Source of the DNA: Gymnogyps californianus
Taxonomy: Eukaryota > Chordata > Aves > Accipitriformes > Cathartidae
Assembly (NCBI RefSeq): GCF_018139145.2
Contig: NC_059474.1
Location: forward strand, 42,240,344-42,304,343
Direction of reading: 5' to 3'
DNA length: 64,000 bases
Shown: piece by piece, positions 36,707 to 48,756 of the stretch
Layout: each line of letters opens with the position of its first letter
How positions within the stretch are numbered: the first letter of the stretch is position 1
Translations under genes and position numbers: made by a program
Notes under the pieces: generated by a model
The model's database searches: none
Told to the model about the DNA's origin: nothing
The model's input: only the letters and a program-made list of their open reading frames with translations

Positions 36707-39130
36707 TAGTCCAAGTTTTGGTTATAAGGAAATAATGGAAATATCTGCTAAAATGTTTACGAGTTTCTAAACTGAAGGTCCACCCTGAAACTTGACTGTA
36801 GAAAAGCACTGGCACTATAAGAACTCCTGGGTAGTATCACATTACTACATTTTACGGAGGGACTACTATTAATTCCAACTGTATTCTAAACGTGGTAGAC
36901 ACTGTAAGTATGCTGTAAATTGCAGATAAATGCTGATGGTTCTCATTTAGGAAACATCTGAAAAATGCAGAAATTAAGTTACCTGTTTTGCAAAAGGACA
37001 GCATCAACATAACATGTGGAATTTGCAAGAGTAATAAAAAATGAACAAATTTCACTGATAAGGTGTGCTGTTTTAAGTTAAATTTTCCATCAAGTGATTT
37101 TCAGCCTTCTGAATGTATTTATGAGATTACAGTTCTAAAACAGATCATGTAGAGGAAGATTCTAGTCTTCTTCATGTAGCATAGTATCATACGCCATTGT
37201 GGTTTTTTGCAGTAATATAAGATCAATAGCAGAGTAAATAGCTAGCTATTGTATTAGAATTTGACCCTTTATCTGCTGCTCTGTAGATTTAAAGTAGAAT
37301 TACTGAAATAATAATGGAGACATGGAAACAATAAGCCTGGAGAAACACTTTATTTTTTTTTACAACTACCGTGAGTGATGATGAGTAGGTTTTTATGAAT
37401 AAAAGAAGCAGTAGTCTACAGAGAGAACTTGCTCTCTCCTGACTAACTCACAATGCTTGCCATCAAGTGTTGCCTCTTTAATCTTAGTAAATGACAATTT
37501 TTGGAAAATTCTTTGCCTTAACATAATATTACCCAACGAACAAAAAGCATGAGGCAATAAAAGGCAATGCTCAGAATAAATTTTCATACATATCCAAAAC
37601 CTCCCATGTACTCACCACATCCTGGCTATACTGAATTTACCTGTATTTTTCATAACCTGTATAATGTCAATAAAAACAATGTGTTTGTTTTAATGTCACA
37701 CTGAAAAATGGGGTTTGAACTTAAATAAGTAGATATATATATTATTAGGACGAATTCTAAGGAAATTAAGAATTGTGGTGTGATCTATGGAGTGTTACAA
37801 ACTCAATATTTTATTCCAGAATTCCTCCTCTATCTTAAAATGATCAAAAATGCCTGTGAAGGAGCTGATGATAAAACATATTTGTGGTAACACTGCTTCT
37901 CACATGATGGATTACTGAGGCTTAGAAATTGACACAGACTCATGAATTTGCGGTGTAAAAAGGAACAGCCATATATTTTTACACACTGGAATTGAAGTTT
38001 TAAACCTGAAGTACAAGATGCTCTTAACTAAGTCATCAGCCCATGTTCCATGAATCCTCCGTGAGAAAAGGAGAGCAACTAACACCTCTTCACAAAGACC
38101 TCAGCTAGGCAAACCACATGCAGCCTTTCCTTGGGGAGAAAACAATTGGGCAAGTGATTCCATTGCCTTTCTAAGCTCTGCAAAAAATGTGCTAGAAATT
38201 TGGGTTTCAGCCCCCAAATGTTTGGCTGCATGTGCCAAACTTTTAACATTGCACTATAACAAAACTTACTTGAATTAATCTTAGATTGTTATTACAGCAA
38301 ATGACCCCATGCCAGGTCAGTGCAAATAAGAAAAAGCTTGGCTGATCTTAACCTAGAAAACTATAAAATATGTCAAATGGATGTTTCTCAAGTGTGTGAT
38401 AAAAATGCATCTTCACTGCCTCCAGCAGTATTGTATCTGACCTCAGAGCATTAGAGAAGAGAGACCATATTGAATGCTTTCATTTCCACATAAAATGCTG
38501 ATCATGATAGTTCAGACATGCCAGATGGAAGTAGTAGTGATAAATGGTGTTGATGCCTCAGGAGAAATGAGCTAGTAAAGTTATATTATGTTCAGTTGGG
38601 ATTTTAAACATGTAATATAGTTAAAACTGTTATTCTCCTGCAAAATCATACACCTCATATTTCAGTGCCATGTCATATATGGGGAAAAAAATTCCTGCCA
38701 TCATGTGTTACTATGAAAAGCAGATTTTCCATGCCACAACAAAACATCCCTACACACAGTATATATATTATTTTTTAATGGATGTATATGTATATATGAA
38801 ATGATGACCCACCTGTATAGGAAAATCCAGCAATCTTATTTCTCCTTTATTCCTTATGTGGGTATAGCAATATATATCTGGAAACAGGGAAATAATAACA
38901 CAACACTAGATTAGATAACTTACCTCACATTTGTAACACGTCCTTTTTTTTCTTTCTAAAATTAGTTAAGAATTCTGAGCTGAAGGCCATCAGATGTAAT
39001 AGGAGGCACAAGGCTGTCTTTAATTCTGAGTTTGATCTGGCTAACAGTTTAACTGCAACTAAAACATGTTTTAAGAAATTTTACTGATCTAGACATAATT
39101 TGTGTCTTCTCCAAAGAGGCAACTCTGTGG
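36707..39130. other. AT-rich non-coding stretch
   Basis: No gene or known repeat was recognised. TA-rich low-complexity sequence occurs near 37734-37745 and 38759-38800. Confidence 0.6.
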
Positions 39131-39176
39131 GATTTTCCCTTTCAGTGTCTGGTGATTTTCCCTTTCAGTGTCTGAG
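39131..39176 (+). repeat. Tandem duplication, 2 x 23 bp
   Basis: Two adjacent 23-bp units start GATTTTCCCTTTCAGTGTCTG. They differ only in the last two bases, and the first six bases recur a third time at 39177. It is a recent slippage-type duplication. Each unit contains TTTCCCTTTCAG, which resembles a splice acceptor. Confidence 0.85.
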
Positions 39177-42100
39177 GATTTTAGAGGGAGAAGGTAGATG
39201 CTCTGTACCCTGTAGGGAGAAGTCAGTCAGTTACCACAAAACCTAGGGACTCAGAAGGCTGGAGGTAAGTTGCAAAAACATCCTGTCCTCTAGTTGTATT
39301 CCTAGGACTTAGATCACTTTACTAGTGATATGTCTGCATTCATTCCTTTTTACTATATTGTCTTCCACCAGTGGCATTCTCTTGATCTTCCACCATACAA
39401 GGAAGCATCAAAGAAAAGAAAGGAAGTTAAAAACTGCAGAGTTGTTAGGAGAGTAATTTTTCTAGGAGAGTTATTTTTCAGTTGCTCATTTTAGAGTAAT
39501 GGTCAGAAACCCCTTTTCCTGAAAATCACCTTTTCCTTTTGTTCATATCTGGAGCTACCCTTTCTTTTTTTGTGTCTGGGTCAAGAATGTGCTACAAAAG
39601 CATACGACAAATTTGTTCTTGGAGAGGAGGTGGAGTGCTTATAAGGCACCTTTTTATATACAAGTCAATGAGGACCAACTGCACCTTACTAGAAATTAGA
39701 GTGTTGTTGATGGAAAGAAAAAACTACACCCAGCAAATATATAGTGTTAATAATACCATACATGCTCGCTATACATACTGAAAAAGAAAGAAAATAAGGG
39801 ACGTTACAACCTGTATTGTCTGTAAATTCTTGAAGAACAGAGGTGCAACAGGAACCCTGATTTGTCATACTTTTTGTGTATATTACTCAAACTCTTTGTC
39901 CTTTGGCAACTTGGAATTTAATTTCCTTTGTCTAACTTTTCTTATTTAATTTTATTAATTAGAAGGCAGCCAAATTTAGAAGAAGAAATATTACAGAGGT
40001 ATATAAGAAATAAGACAGTGGAAAAGTCTATCACACAAAGATTAATTTGTCCAATTTCAAAATGTATATTGCAATATTTTATAGCTGACAGGTGATCATG
40101 GGCAGATAGTCATTACAATTTATCACAGCAGGAAGCTGTTAAAATGACAATATGGGCAGGTATAAAATTATATGAAGGAGAAGTTACAGAAGATAATTTT
40201 GAAACTCTAGCAACTTGTCCTTTTAAAGTTTCAATCACCAAAAGAACATAATCCAAAGTGTAATTATAATTTTAAAAGACAGTTGGAAAAAAAATAGCCT
40301 GTTGAGGGGGGAAAAAATTTATGCAGGCAAATTTCCATTGATACTTCTTCCTATTCATCAAAATTTATGCTTTGCTACACAGGAATTGTGTAAAAGTTTT
40401 TTTGCCTCACCTTTTTTGTTTTGAATTTATTGACTGATATTCCAAGAAACAGAGAATGGGTGTCCAATCCCAATTTATGCCTTTGAAAATCTCTCTCTCT
40501 CTCCACTTTTGCAACCCTATCATTTATAAACAGCAGCCACATGTTATTTTTAAGTGGAAAAGGAACGTTCTTTGGCACTGCTCAGCCTTGAGTGAAGTTT
40601 TATAGCAGTCTTATAAATTTCTCAATAGCAGGGTTTATAATGAAATTGCTTAAAGTACTCTGACTGTAGTCTGCTAGCTGGCACACTAGACACTGCTGAA
40701 TGTATCCTTGTTATAAACTAACAAAAGGAGCTTGAAATTTTTCTTCCCTATTGGTGCTAGTACTGCTTGTTGCTTTTACAATTCTACAATCAAAGGTCCA
40801 TAAGTTTGGAAATCACAGGCTTTTTGTTAGGCTTTTCTGTGTTCCATTTGGTCACTGGGATCCATTACAAGACTAGGACCTTAAGATCCTAAGCTCTTGG
40901 AGGTAGGATTGTATTGTACTATAGGGTGCGATGTCTACCGCAGAGGAACCATTGATCAAATGTGCTCTATAGATGCTGTTGTACTAGAAATACTAACAGA
41001 TGGTTAAAGTGAAGTATCCATTTTACACTTTATGATATGCAGAGTGAGCAGGGATATTAAGATCTTTCTGAGATCTTCTTCTGGTTTGTTTCCCCCCCCC
41101 CCACCTTTCAAAACTGAAAAGATCTGTCCTAAAGGGAGGGTATTCACAGAAGTCTAGTGGAAAAGCTGCTTCTGGCAGGAGCAGTTTAATAGTGAAATAT
41201 TGAAAGGAGGAAAAAGTAGAACAAATATTCTAACCTTTCCTTTAGTTTATTGGCAGAATTTTAAAATTATCTTCATGATCTGCAACTTTGAAGCTAAACC
41301 AACCATTTAGGCAGGTGATACTGGGTCTCAGCCAACCAATATGTAATACGTAAATACTCTTTTTAATAATTCGTTTATACTTTAGCATTCCCACAAAATC
41401 CACATAATCAGTACAGAGGCCCTTCCAATCCTCACTAAAATCGAAGTGAGATAAACAGCCATGACTACTCGCCATGTTATAAAGCATTTCCTTAAGTTCA
41501 AGCGTATGTTAGTCTCTATTTCTGGCTAGGAAAAGGACTAGTCTCACAGCAAAGCACATTTCACTGGTAAGAAAGCTACAATCTAATCGTATTTAGCTGA
41601 GCTTTCAAATTAGCCTGCTAGAAGAGATCATTGCAAATACAAAACATAACCTTTTCAATTTTAAAACAACTTGCTTCAAGAGCAAACAGTTTTCAGTTAA
41701 AAAGTATTACTAACTTGGCTGCACCTTAAATCAAACCTTTTTTTATGCGTACAGTGCTGTTTCTTTGCATTTCTTCTCAGGTACCAGCTAGTGAATACTG
41801 CTGAGATTCACACTAACCAGCACCTCTGACATAAAAACTACATGAGAGACAAGACAGGGATTTATGTGGATCCTTGTGGAAATATCCAGCCAGGTGGGAA
41901 CATGCAGCCAGGTAAGGGAAGTTGGGCTGAAGTTGAAAAGAGAAGCGAGTCCATCTGTGCTTGAAATGGATGCCAAAACACAGTCACAGCATTTTAAAAT
42001 TCCTGTTACTTGAATATTTTCACTAAATCCTTCTAAAAGCAGAATTTAGTTCCTGGAACCCAGAATGTCATCATGATATTTAATACTGACTAGGCAAAAT

Positions 42101-43557
42101 TTATTTGAGTACAGATCTGGAGAAACTTCTCTAATACCTTATAACAAGCACTCTATTGAGAAAATAAATGAGATCTCTACATTACTCTGCACTTCACGGG
42201 GAAAAATTCTGGTTTCTGCTGAAGCCAATGGCAAACCTTTTTTCTTTCAGTGAAGCAGATACCTCACCATTAAGACGAAATAAAGAGTGATTTTGCAAAC
42301 TCTTAAGCAAGGATTAAGTAAATTTAGAGTCCTTTATCATCTTTGCACAATGAATGGATTTAGTCTTTTTTTCCTCCATTTTCTGAAAACCTCATGTTTC
42401 ATGCACTAATAATGACATATAGTAGGAGTATAAATATTTTTAATTTTTTTAATTGATGAGCAAGGTTGAAATGCATCTTTTCTCTTTTTTTTGTTTTGTT
42501 ATTGTATGGAGCAAAGGAAGATTTTAAAAATAATTTTAACTAACTCACTTGTTAAACATTATAATAGGAATGTCTTTAAAAAGTGAACATTTTGTCACTC
42601 ATCGTATCATTTACTTACTCACAAAGTCTAATTATAAATATACAATGAAAGATAAAATGCCATGTGAAATGAGCAAGAGAAATTGATTTCATGTATTTTT
42701 AATATCTCTCACCCACCACTGTTCTGGTTCTACAAAATATAAAAAGGAAAACATTTTCAACTTTATTTGTCCAATTGTAATGTATTGCAAAAGCATAATT
42801 ACTGTCCAGAAAGATCCAATTTTGTCTACACAAAATTGAATGTTACTTATAACAATATAGACTTGCAGCCATGTAGGAGGTCTTGGCTTATTCATATGTT
42901 GTTATGAATAACAGGTTTTAATTGACTACTTAGGACTATGGTCATGCTATGCAGGCATTGAAAATCATGGATATCTAGTCCAGAGGCAGAAGACACCTGG
43001 ATGCATATTCATGAATTTAAATAAAATTCCTGTTAAAATTCAATTCTATTGCTTTATTAATACTATCTGCTTATATTTAAAGTACTTCTGAGAACAACAT
43101 CAAACACTATTATCTGAGAAAGATGATTAAGTAGTTTTTTATGTCCAGAATGTTCATGCATGACTGTCACATCCATATGTATAAGTTTAATACATTTCCT
43201 CCTGTCATTTTCATACATTATTGAACTGAACAAAATTCAATAAAACACAGACTCCATACTTCACTTGTCAACATCAACTATAGTTTGCACAGGATTTTTC
43301 AGTTAATCCATGTGAATGTAGTCCTTCTTTGCATTTCTTGAATCAACTTATTGTATATCAGTTTACCTGAATAGGCCAAAAAGTTTAAACATGAAAAGCA
43401 TGAAATTCACAGGTGTTTGTAAATTTAGCATCTATTGCTCACAGGACCTAATGGCCTGAATTAAATCCTGCTTCATCTGTACATTTCCACCTGCTCAGTG
43501 CAGTACTGTCTTTCCTTTCTACCTCTCCAAGCCCATGAGAAAGCATTTTCTGGTCTT
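39177..43557. other. AT-rich non-coding stretch
   Basis: No gene was recognised. A CT repeat lies near 40491-40503 and a C run of 11 at 41092-41102. Short frames such as plus 39539-39781 and minus 41242-41487 have no recognisable domain. Confidence 0.6.
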
Positions 43558-43843
43558 ACCGTTGTGTTGGGCTTGCGTGGCAAGGTTTTGGTAGCAGGGG
43601 AGGGCTACAGGGGTTCCTTCTGTGAGAAGCTACTAGAAGCTTCCCCTATGTCCGATAAAGTTAATGCCAGCTGGCTCCAAGACGGACCCGCCGCTGGCCA
43701 AGGCCGAGCCCATCAGCGACGGTGGTAGCGCCTCTGGGATAACATATTTAAGAAAGGGAAAAGAAGTGACAGGGGAGTTGCAGTTGCAGCCAGAGAGAGC
43801 GGAGTGAGAAGATGTGAGAGAAACAACTCCGCAGACACCAAGG

Positions 43844-44383
43844 TCAGAGAAGAAGGAGGGGGAGGAGGTGCTCCAGGCACCGGAGCAGAGATTCCCCTGC
43901 AGCCCATGGTGATGACCATGGTGAGGCAGGCTGTCCCCCTGCAGCCCATGGAGGTCCACGGTGGAGCAGATATCCACCTGCAGCCCGTGGAGGACCCCAC
44001 GCCAGAGCAGGTGGATGTGCCCAAAGGAGGCTGTGACCCCGTGGGAAGCCCATGCTGGAGCAGGCTCCTGGCAGGACCTGTGGATCCGTGGAGAGAGGAA
44101 CCCATGCTGGAGCAGGTTTGCTGGCAGGACTTGTGACCCCGCGGGGGACCCACGCTGGAGCAGTCTGTTCCTGAAGGACTGCACCCTGTGAAAGGGACCC
44201 ACGCTGGAGCAGTTTGTGAAGAACTGCAGCCCGTGGGAAGGACCCACGTTGGCGAAGTTCGTGGAGGACTGTCTCCTGTGGGAGGGACCCCACGCTGGAG
44301 CAGGGGAAGAGTGTGAGTCCTCCTCCCCCTGAGGAGGAAGGAGCAGCAGAAACAACTTGTGATGAACTGACCACAACCCCCAT
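43844..44383 (-). other. Antisense open frame within family C LTR
   Basis: A 179-codon frame runs antisense to the LTR. The sister LTR has a frame of identical length in the same relative position (35889-36428, plus). A longer overlapping frame (256 codons here, 210 in the sister) is open in another register. The translations are rich in Ser, Pro, Gly and Leu and repeat with the tandem array. I recognise no domain. Scarcity of stop codons in GC-rich repeats probably explains them, so I do not call a gene. Confidence 0.25.
43883..44304 (+). repeat. Tandem array inside family C LTR
   Basis: GAGCAG anchors start at 43883, 43964, 44005, 44058, 44110, 44158, 44207, a degenerate one at 44252, and 44298, at spacings of 41-53 bp (81 where one is lost). 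Because the array lies between the TATA-like box and AATAAA, it would sit in the transcribed R region. The unit resembles the leader repeat of the element at 13024. Confidence 0.87.
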
Positions 44384-44724
44384 TCCCCATCCCTCTGCAC
44401 CACTCAGCAGGGGAAGGAGGTAGAGAAAATCGGGAGTAAAGTTAAGCCTGGGAAGAAGGGAGGGGTGGGGGGAAGGTGTTTTAAGATTTGGTTTTATTTC
44501 TCATTATCCTGCTCTGATTTGACTAGCAATAAATTAAACTAATTTTTCCCCAAGTCGAGTCTGTTTTGCCCGTGACGGTAATTGGTGAGTGATCTCCCTG
44601 TCCTTATCTCGACCCACGAGCCTTTCGTTTTATTTTCTCTCCCCTGTCCAGTTGAGGAGGGGGAGTGATAGAGTGGCTTTGGTGGGCACCTGGCATCCAG
44701 CCAGGGTCAACCCACCACAACCAT

Positions 44725-45447
44725 CTTAAATAAGGAAGGAAAATGAAGGATTGCGGAATGCAGAACTAAGTAGGTTAATGAGTAAACTGAACAGCAAAGA
44801 ATCCCCCCAAAAGTCTCATGTCTGTTCTCTTAGAAGGCACATTGTGGCCCCAAGCTGAATTATCTTTCTTAGTGCAGTACTGCTATCAGAAAGCCTGTGT
44901 GAATCTCAAAAGCCAGGGTCAGGCTACCAGGACTGAAACACGGAAAGCGCATTAAGGACTTCAGCTGCTTAAACATTTATTTCCAAAAATCTGGATTTGT
45001 GTCACTGAATAACTTTGCTGTTTGGTTAAAGATGACATCAATAAAAAATGCCAAGAGGGAAATTCTGAGTACCAAAAGGAGTTTTTCCATGTAGTCACGC
45101 TAGAAAATGACAGTATTTACATATGATCATTTTTGGAGTTCAGAGAAGGCTAAAGACAATCCAGCTGTGTGGTCCCACACAGTATTGTACACTGATCAGA
45201 CTCTCCTTTGAAGATATGGTATATCTTGCAAAACTACATGGAGATGTGGAGAAAAAAGAAGGGAAAATGCTTACTTACCCTTATATCTTATGCCTTTATA
45301 CCTTTCGAAAAAATAAAACACAAACCGTAAGCCGCTATGAGCAACTGATAATTGTTTTTTTTTTTAATGGCGTAGTGTAAAAATATAATAGACAGCAACA
45401 TATATTTTAATATGAAATGTAAAAAACCACAATCTTTAGGGCTCAGC
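44725..45447. other. AT-rich non-coding stretch
   Basis: No gene was recognised. An 85-codon plus frame (45123-45380) shows no motif. Confidence 0.55.
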
Positions 45448-45471
45448 TTTTTTTTTTTTTTTTTTTTTTTT
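45448..45471. repeat. Poly(T) tract, 24 nt
   Basis: This is an uninterrupted run of 24 T, the longest homopolymer in the window. It could be the poly(A) tail of a minus-strand retrocopy extending to the right, but I found no recognisable retrocopy and no matching flanking duplication. Confidence 0.9.
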
Positions 45472-48152
45472 GATAGCTTTACTAGTTAGCCCATTTTCTC
45501 CCGCTGCCTTTGCGCAGAACAGATATGCCTGCCTTGATTGCTTGGGGGTTTAACATTTCCAGCTTAGCAAGGAGAAATGTGATTGTGAGCCCCACTGCAG
45601 GTATTTAAATGCCTGATCGAAACATTCAACAATAGATGTAATTAAGCAGGCTCTAATTTTACTTATGTGATTCAACATAAAGAGAAGAGCTCCATTACTT
45701 AAGTGTTTACCTCATTCCTTGGAGAAATGACCTTAATTTATTGTAATTTCCAGTTGGAAGATTACCAAATTGGTTTTGAACTTAAGTAGCCCTGTGGGTG
45801 CACAGTCATTTACTGCCAGATTACATGAAGTATACTGATTACTTCCAATTATAAAATACTTATTTTTCTTAATAAATAAGTTTACCTTTATTACTAAATT
45901 GATACTAGAGTTAAACTTTTCTGTTAGAATCGTCTTCCATTTGGGCAGTTATCTTTCACCAAATAGTTAATCAAAGTATCTTTACAAATGGAAATACAAG
46001 TTACATAGTGTATATATAAACACATCATTTTGTGTATCACATAAACTTAGCCAAAGGATAAATAGAGGTTTGGATGACTGAGCTTAATTTTACACAGGAC
46101 AACTAGGCTTATGCAACTATTCTTTAGAGAAATTTTGCAAAATGTTTAATGGCAGTATGTTAACAAAAATTAGGTTTTATAGCTCACATGACCATAATGA
46201 ACATAGTCCAACTGACAGTCCAAACCATCAGCCACTGTTTCCCAGTTCAAATTTTCATTAAAATTTTCCAGCTTCAGTAGAATCTCCTGGTTACAGACAG
46301 CTATTGTATGAGGACAATCTATTATACACAAGGAAAAAGGCAAAAAGAGTTTAAAATTACAATTAACAAGTAAAAGTGGTTCAAAATAAGAGCTTTACTT
46401 CAGACTGAAGCCAGTGGATAGTTTCTCAAAATACAAAAAGGAAAACAACAAAAATACTGACGGAGAATCTCAGCAAGATAGGTACTCATACTAAAAAAAA
46501 TAAAAGTGTGCTCAGATCAAGGACATTTTAAGGCCACAATCACTAATCATAAGTCTTAGGAATGCCTTATGATGCCAAATTTGAGAGCTTTAACAAGTCA
46601 GTTAATGTCATATATAATGCCTCACAAATAAACTTAATCAAAGTGCAAAATGTATTTCTGTTCTCTTTACCTTACCTCCTCTTCTCATTTCTCTGGAAAG
46701 CTTTATGGGTGACCATCATTCTTTTGCTGGAAGAAGATTGGGCTACATACATATGGGACCTGATGAAAAATTCTTAATTTTTCGCCTGCATTTCCCTGTG
46801 AAAGAACTTTTGCTGTCAGCAAATATCTTCACTTTTCACTTCGTTACACTGGACTCAGGGTTTTCAGACTACACCTGCTTGATCCATCCTACAGAGATTG
46901 TACAGTAAACACTTGTTGGGAGCACCTGATAAAACACAATACTGGTAAGGTCCCCAATGAAGAGTTCGTACCAGAGCGAGCCCCAAAACAATTAAGAATT
47001 CTGTAATGGAGAAGGGGGGTGGGGTGGGTGCACATGTGCATGTGTCTGTGTGATTATAGGGAAGAAGCCTTTTTCCCAGGGAATTTTAATTGTATGTTTT
47101 CCTTCTTTCCCTTCTTTCCTTTTCTTTCTTAAAATATGGACTTGCTGATGTCTTATATATTTTTCACAATGAACAGGGTTAGGAAATTAGAAATCCAGAG
47201 GCAATGCCTGGAAAGGGATCTTTAACATTCAGACAGGATTCCTGCTCAAATTGGAGCATTTGTCATGCTTATTGTGGTGATATCATAATCTGTGCACAAA
47301 ATAACTAAATCTCATTCAGGGATGAGTTCAGTACACTCCTACTGAACTAAATGTGGTTCAAAGCCAGATTAAACTTCCCCTGTGGCCTGAATGCCTTACT
47401 AGGTTTCTTGTCACTTCGCTGTGTTTTTATATAAAATACCTACAAGAAATTCATATTTGTCACAAATAATCACATTCTTATCCGTCACTGGAGCAAACTG
47501 AAACCAATACAACCCCAGATTAAAGCAGTGTGGGTTCTTTCCTTGTGTGTGCAAAAGGAAAGATTAAATGTTCCTTTAGGATTGTTTCCTTCTTCCACTG
47601 ATAATGTGATTTATTTAGTTTTTACCATGTTATCAGAAGTGTCTGCACTGAAAGAGTTATTTTCCTTTATGAAAAAATCTGATGTCTGAATAACATTCTT
47701 TACTCGTTTAGTATTTTAGAAACATTACGCTATTTAATAAATTTTACTGAAACTGAATACAGTCAAATAACTTGATTATCAGCTATTAATTTGGGATCTA
47801 AAATGTGCTGAATACTTGTATGAAAACTCCAGGATTTCCAGTGCTCCCTTCTCCATCTGTAAACTTTATCCTCCTTCCTTAGTACTGAAACCATGACTTT
47901 TTTCACCATTTTCAGAATATCAAATATATATGAGACGTTACCAATAATGGAGCTCAAAGTAAAATTCTGAGTGAGGTGGAGTTATGCCTGCCTAGGTGCC
48001 ATCGATTTGGATGCCTTAAAAACACTCCGAAAGGATACGTGACAGTAAAGTCTAGAACAAAAGCAGACACAGGTTAGGAAGAATCACAGAAGGAAGCTTA
48101 AACTCTGTGCTACTCATTATGACTTCACAGAGCACAGAGCCAGGTCATCTAG
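45472..48152. other. Non-coding stretch with a motif-dense patch
   Basis: No gene was recognised. At about 45560-45760 several factor-like sites cluster: TAATTAAG (about 45637), an NKX2-type CTTAAGTG adjoining a forkhead-type TGTTTAC (45704-45710), and a TTTATTGTAATTTCC run. This could be an enhancer. A plus frame at 46705-46908 (67 codons) has balanced codon use but no known family. A TG-rich and G-rich tract lies at about 47012-47050. Confidence 0.4.
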
Positions 48153-48157
48153 GACTG

Positions 48158-48751
48158 TGTGCTGGTTTTGGCTGGGATAGAGTTAATTTTCTTCATAGTA
48201 GCTAGTATGGGCTGTGTTTTGGATTTGTGCTGGAAACAGTGTTGATAACACAGGGATGTTTTAGTTATTGCTGAGCAGTGCTTACACAGAGTCAAGGCCT
48301 GTTCTGCTCCTCACACCACTCCACCAGCGAGTAGGCTGGGGGTGCACAAGAAGCTGGGAGGGGACACAGCTGGGACAGCTGACCCCAACTGACCAAAGGG
48401 ATATTCCATACCATATGACATCATGCTCAGCATATAAAGCTGGGGGAAGAAGGAGGAAGGGAGGGACGTTCGGAGTGATGGCGTTTGTCTTCCCAAGTAA
48501 CCGTTACGTGTGATGGAGCCCTGCTTTCCTGGAGATGGCTGAACACCTGCCTGCCGATGGGAAGTGGTGAATTAATTCCTTGTTTTGCTTTGCTTGTTTG
48601 CACAGCTTTTGCTTTCCCTGTTAAACTGTCTTTATCTAAACCCACGAGTTTTCTCACTTCTACCTTTTCGATTCTCTCCTCCATCCCACTATGGGGGAGT
48701 GAGCGAGTGGCTGTGTGGTGCTTAGTTGCCAGCTGGGTTTAAACCACGACA
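48158..48751 (+). mobile_element. Solo ERV LTR, family A (594 bp)
   Basis: Begins TGTGCTGGTTTTGG and ends CCACGACA. It is flanked by the perfect 5-bp duplication GACTG (48153-48157 and 48752-48756). U3 carries GGGATATTCC at 48398-48407, a CRE-like TGACATCA just downstream, and TATAAA at 48433-48438. The polyadenylation signal is not intact (GTTAAA region near 48620). No internal ERV sequence adjoins it, so it is a solo LTR. Its U3 start and U5 end are clearly related to family B, but the region after the TATA box is different. The copy at 1-349 is the same family. Confidence 0.95.
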
Positions 48752-48756
48752 GACTG

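Larger units (their letters stand above)
43563..44719 (+). mobile_element. Solo ERV LTR, family C (1157 bp)
   Basis: Begins TGTGTTGGGCTTGCG and ends CCACCACA. The flanks are ACCGT (43558-43562) and ACCAT (44720-44724), a 5-bp duplication whose single difference is a CpG-to-CpA change. A TATA-like CATATTTAAG lies near 43743, the tandem array is at 43883-44304, a G-quadruplex-type tract at 44450-44472, and AATAAA at 44528-44533, followed by a U5 region similar to those of families A and B. It is a solo LTR. Open frames include a sense frame 43804-44136 and antisense frames 43633-44403 and 43844-44383. It is the inverted partner of the copy at 35554-36701. Confidence 0.93.

Noticed and set aside
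43804..44136. 110-codon sense frame inside the family C LTR as a retroviral gene
   Set aside because: It lies in the LTR tandem array between the promoter-like and polyadenylation signals, and has no gag, pol or env motif.
45448..45800. Processed retrocopy on the minus strand with the poly(T) tract as its tail
   Set aside because: No recognisable transcript sequence follows the tract and no flanking target duplication was found.
47012..47050. G-quadruplex motif in the G-rich tract
   Set aside because: Only three separable runs of three or more G are present within loop distance.
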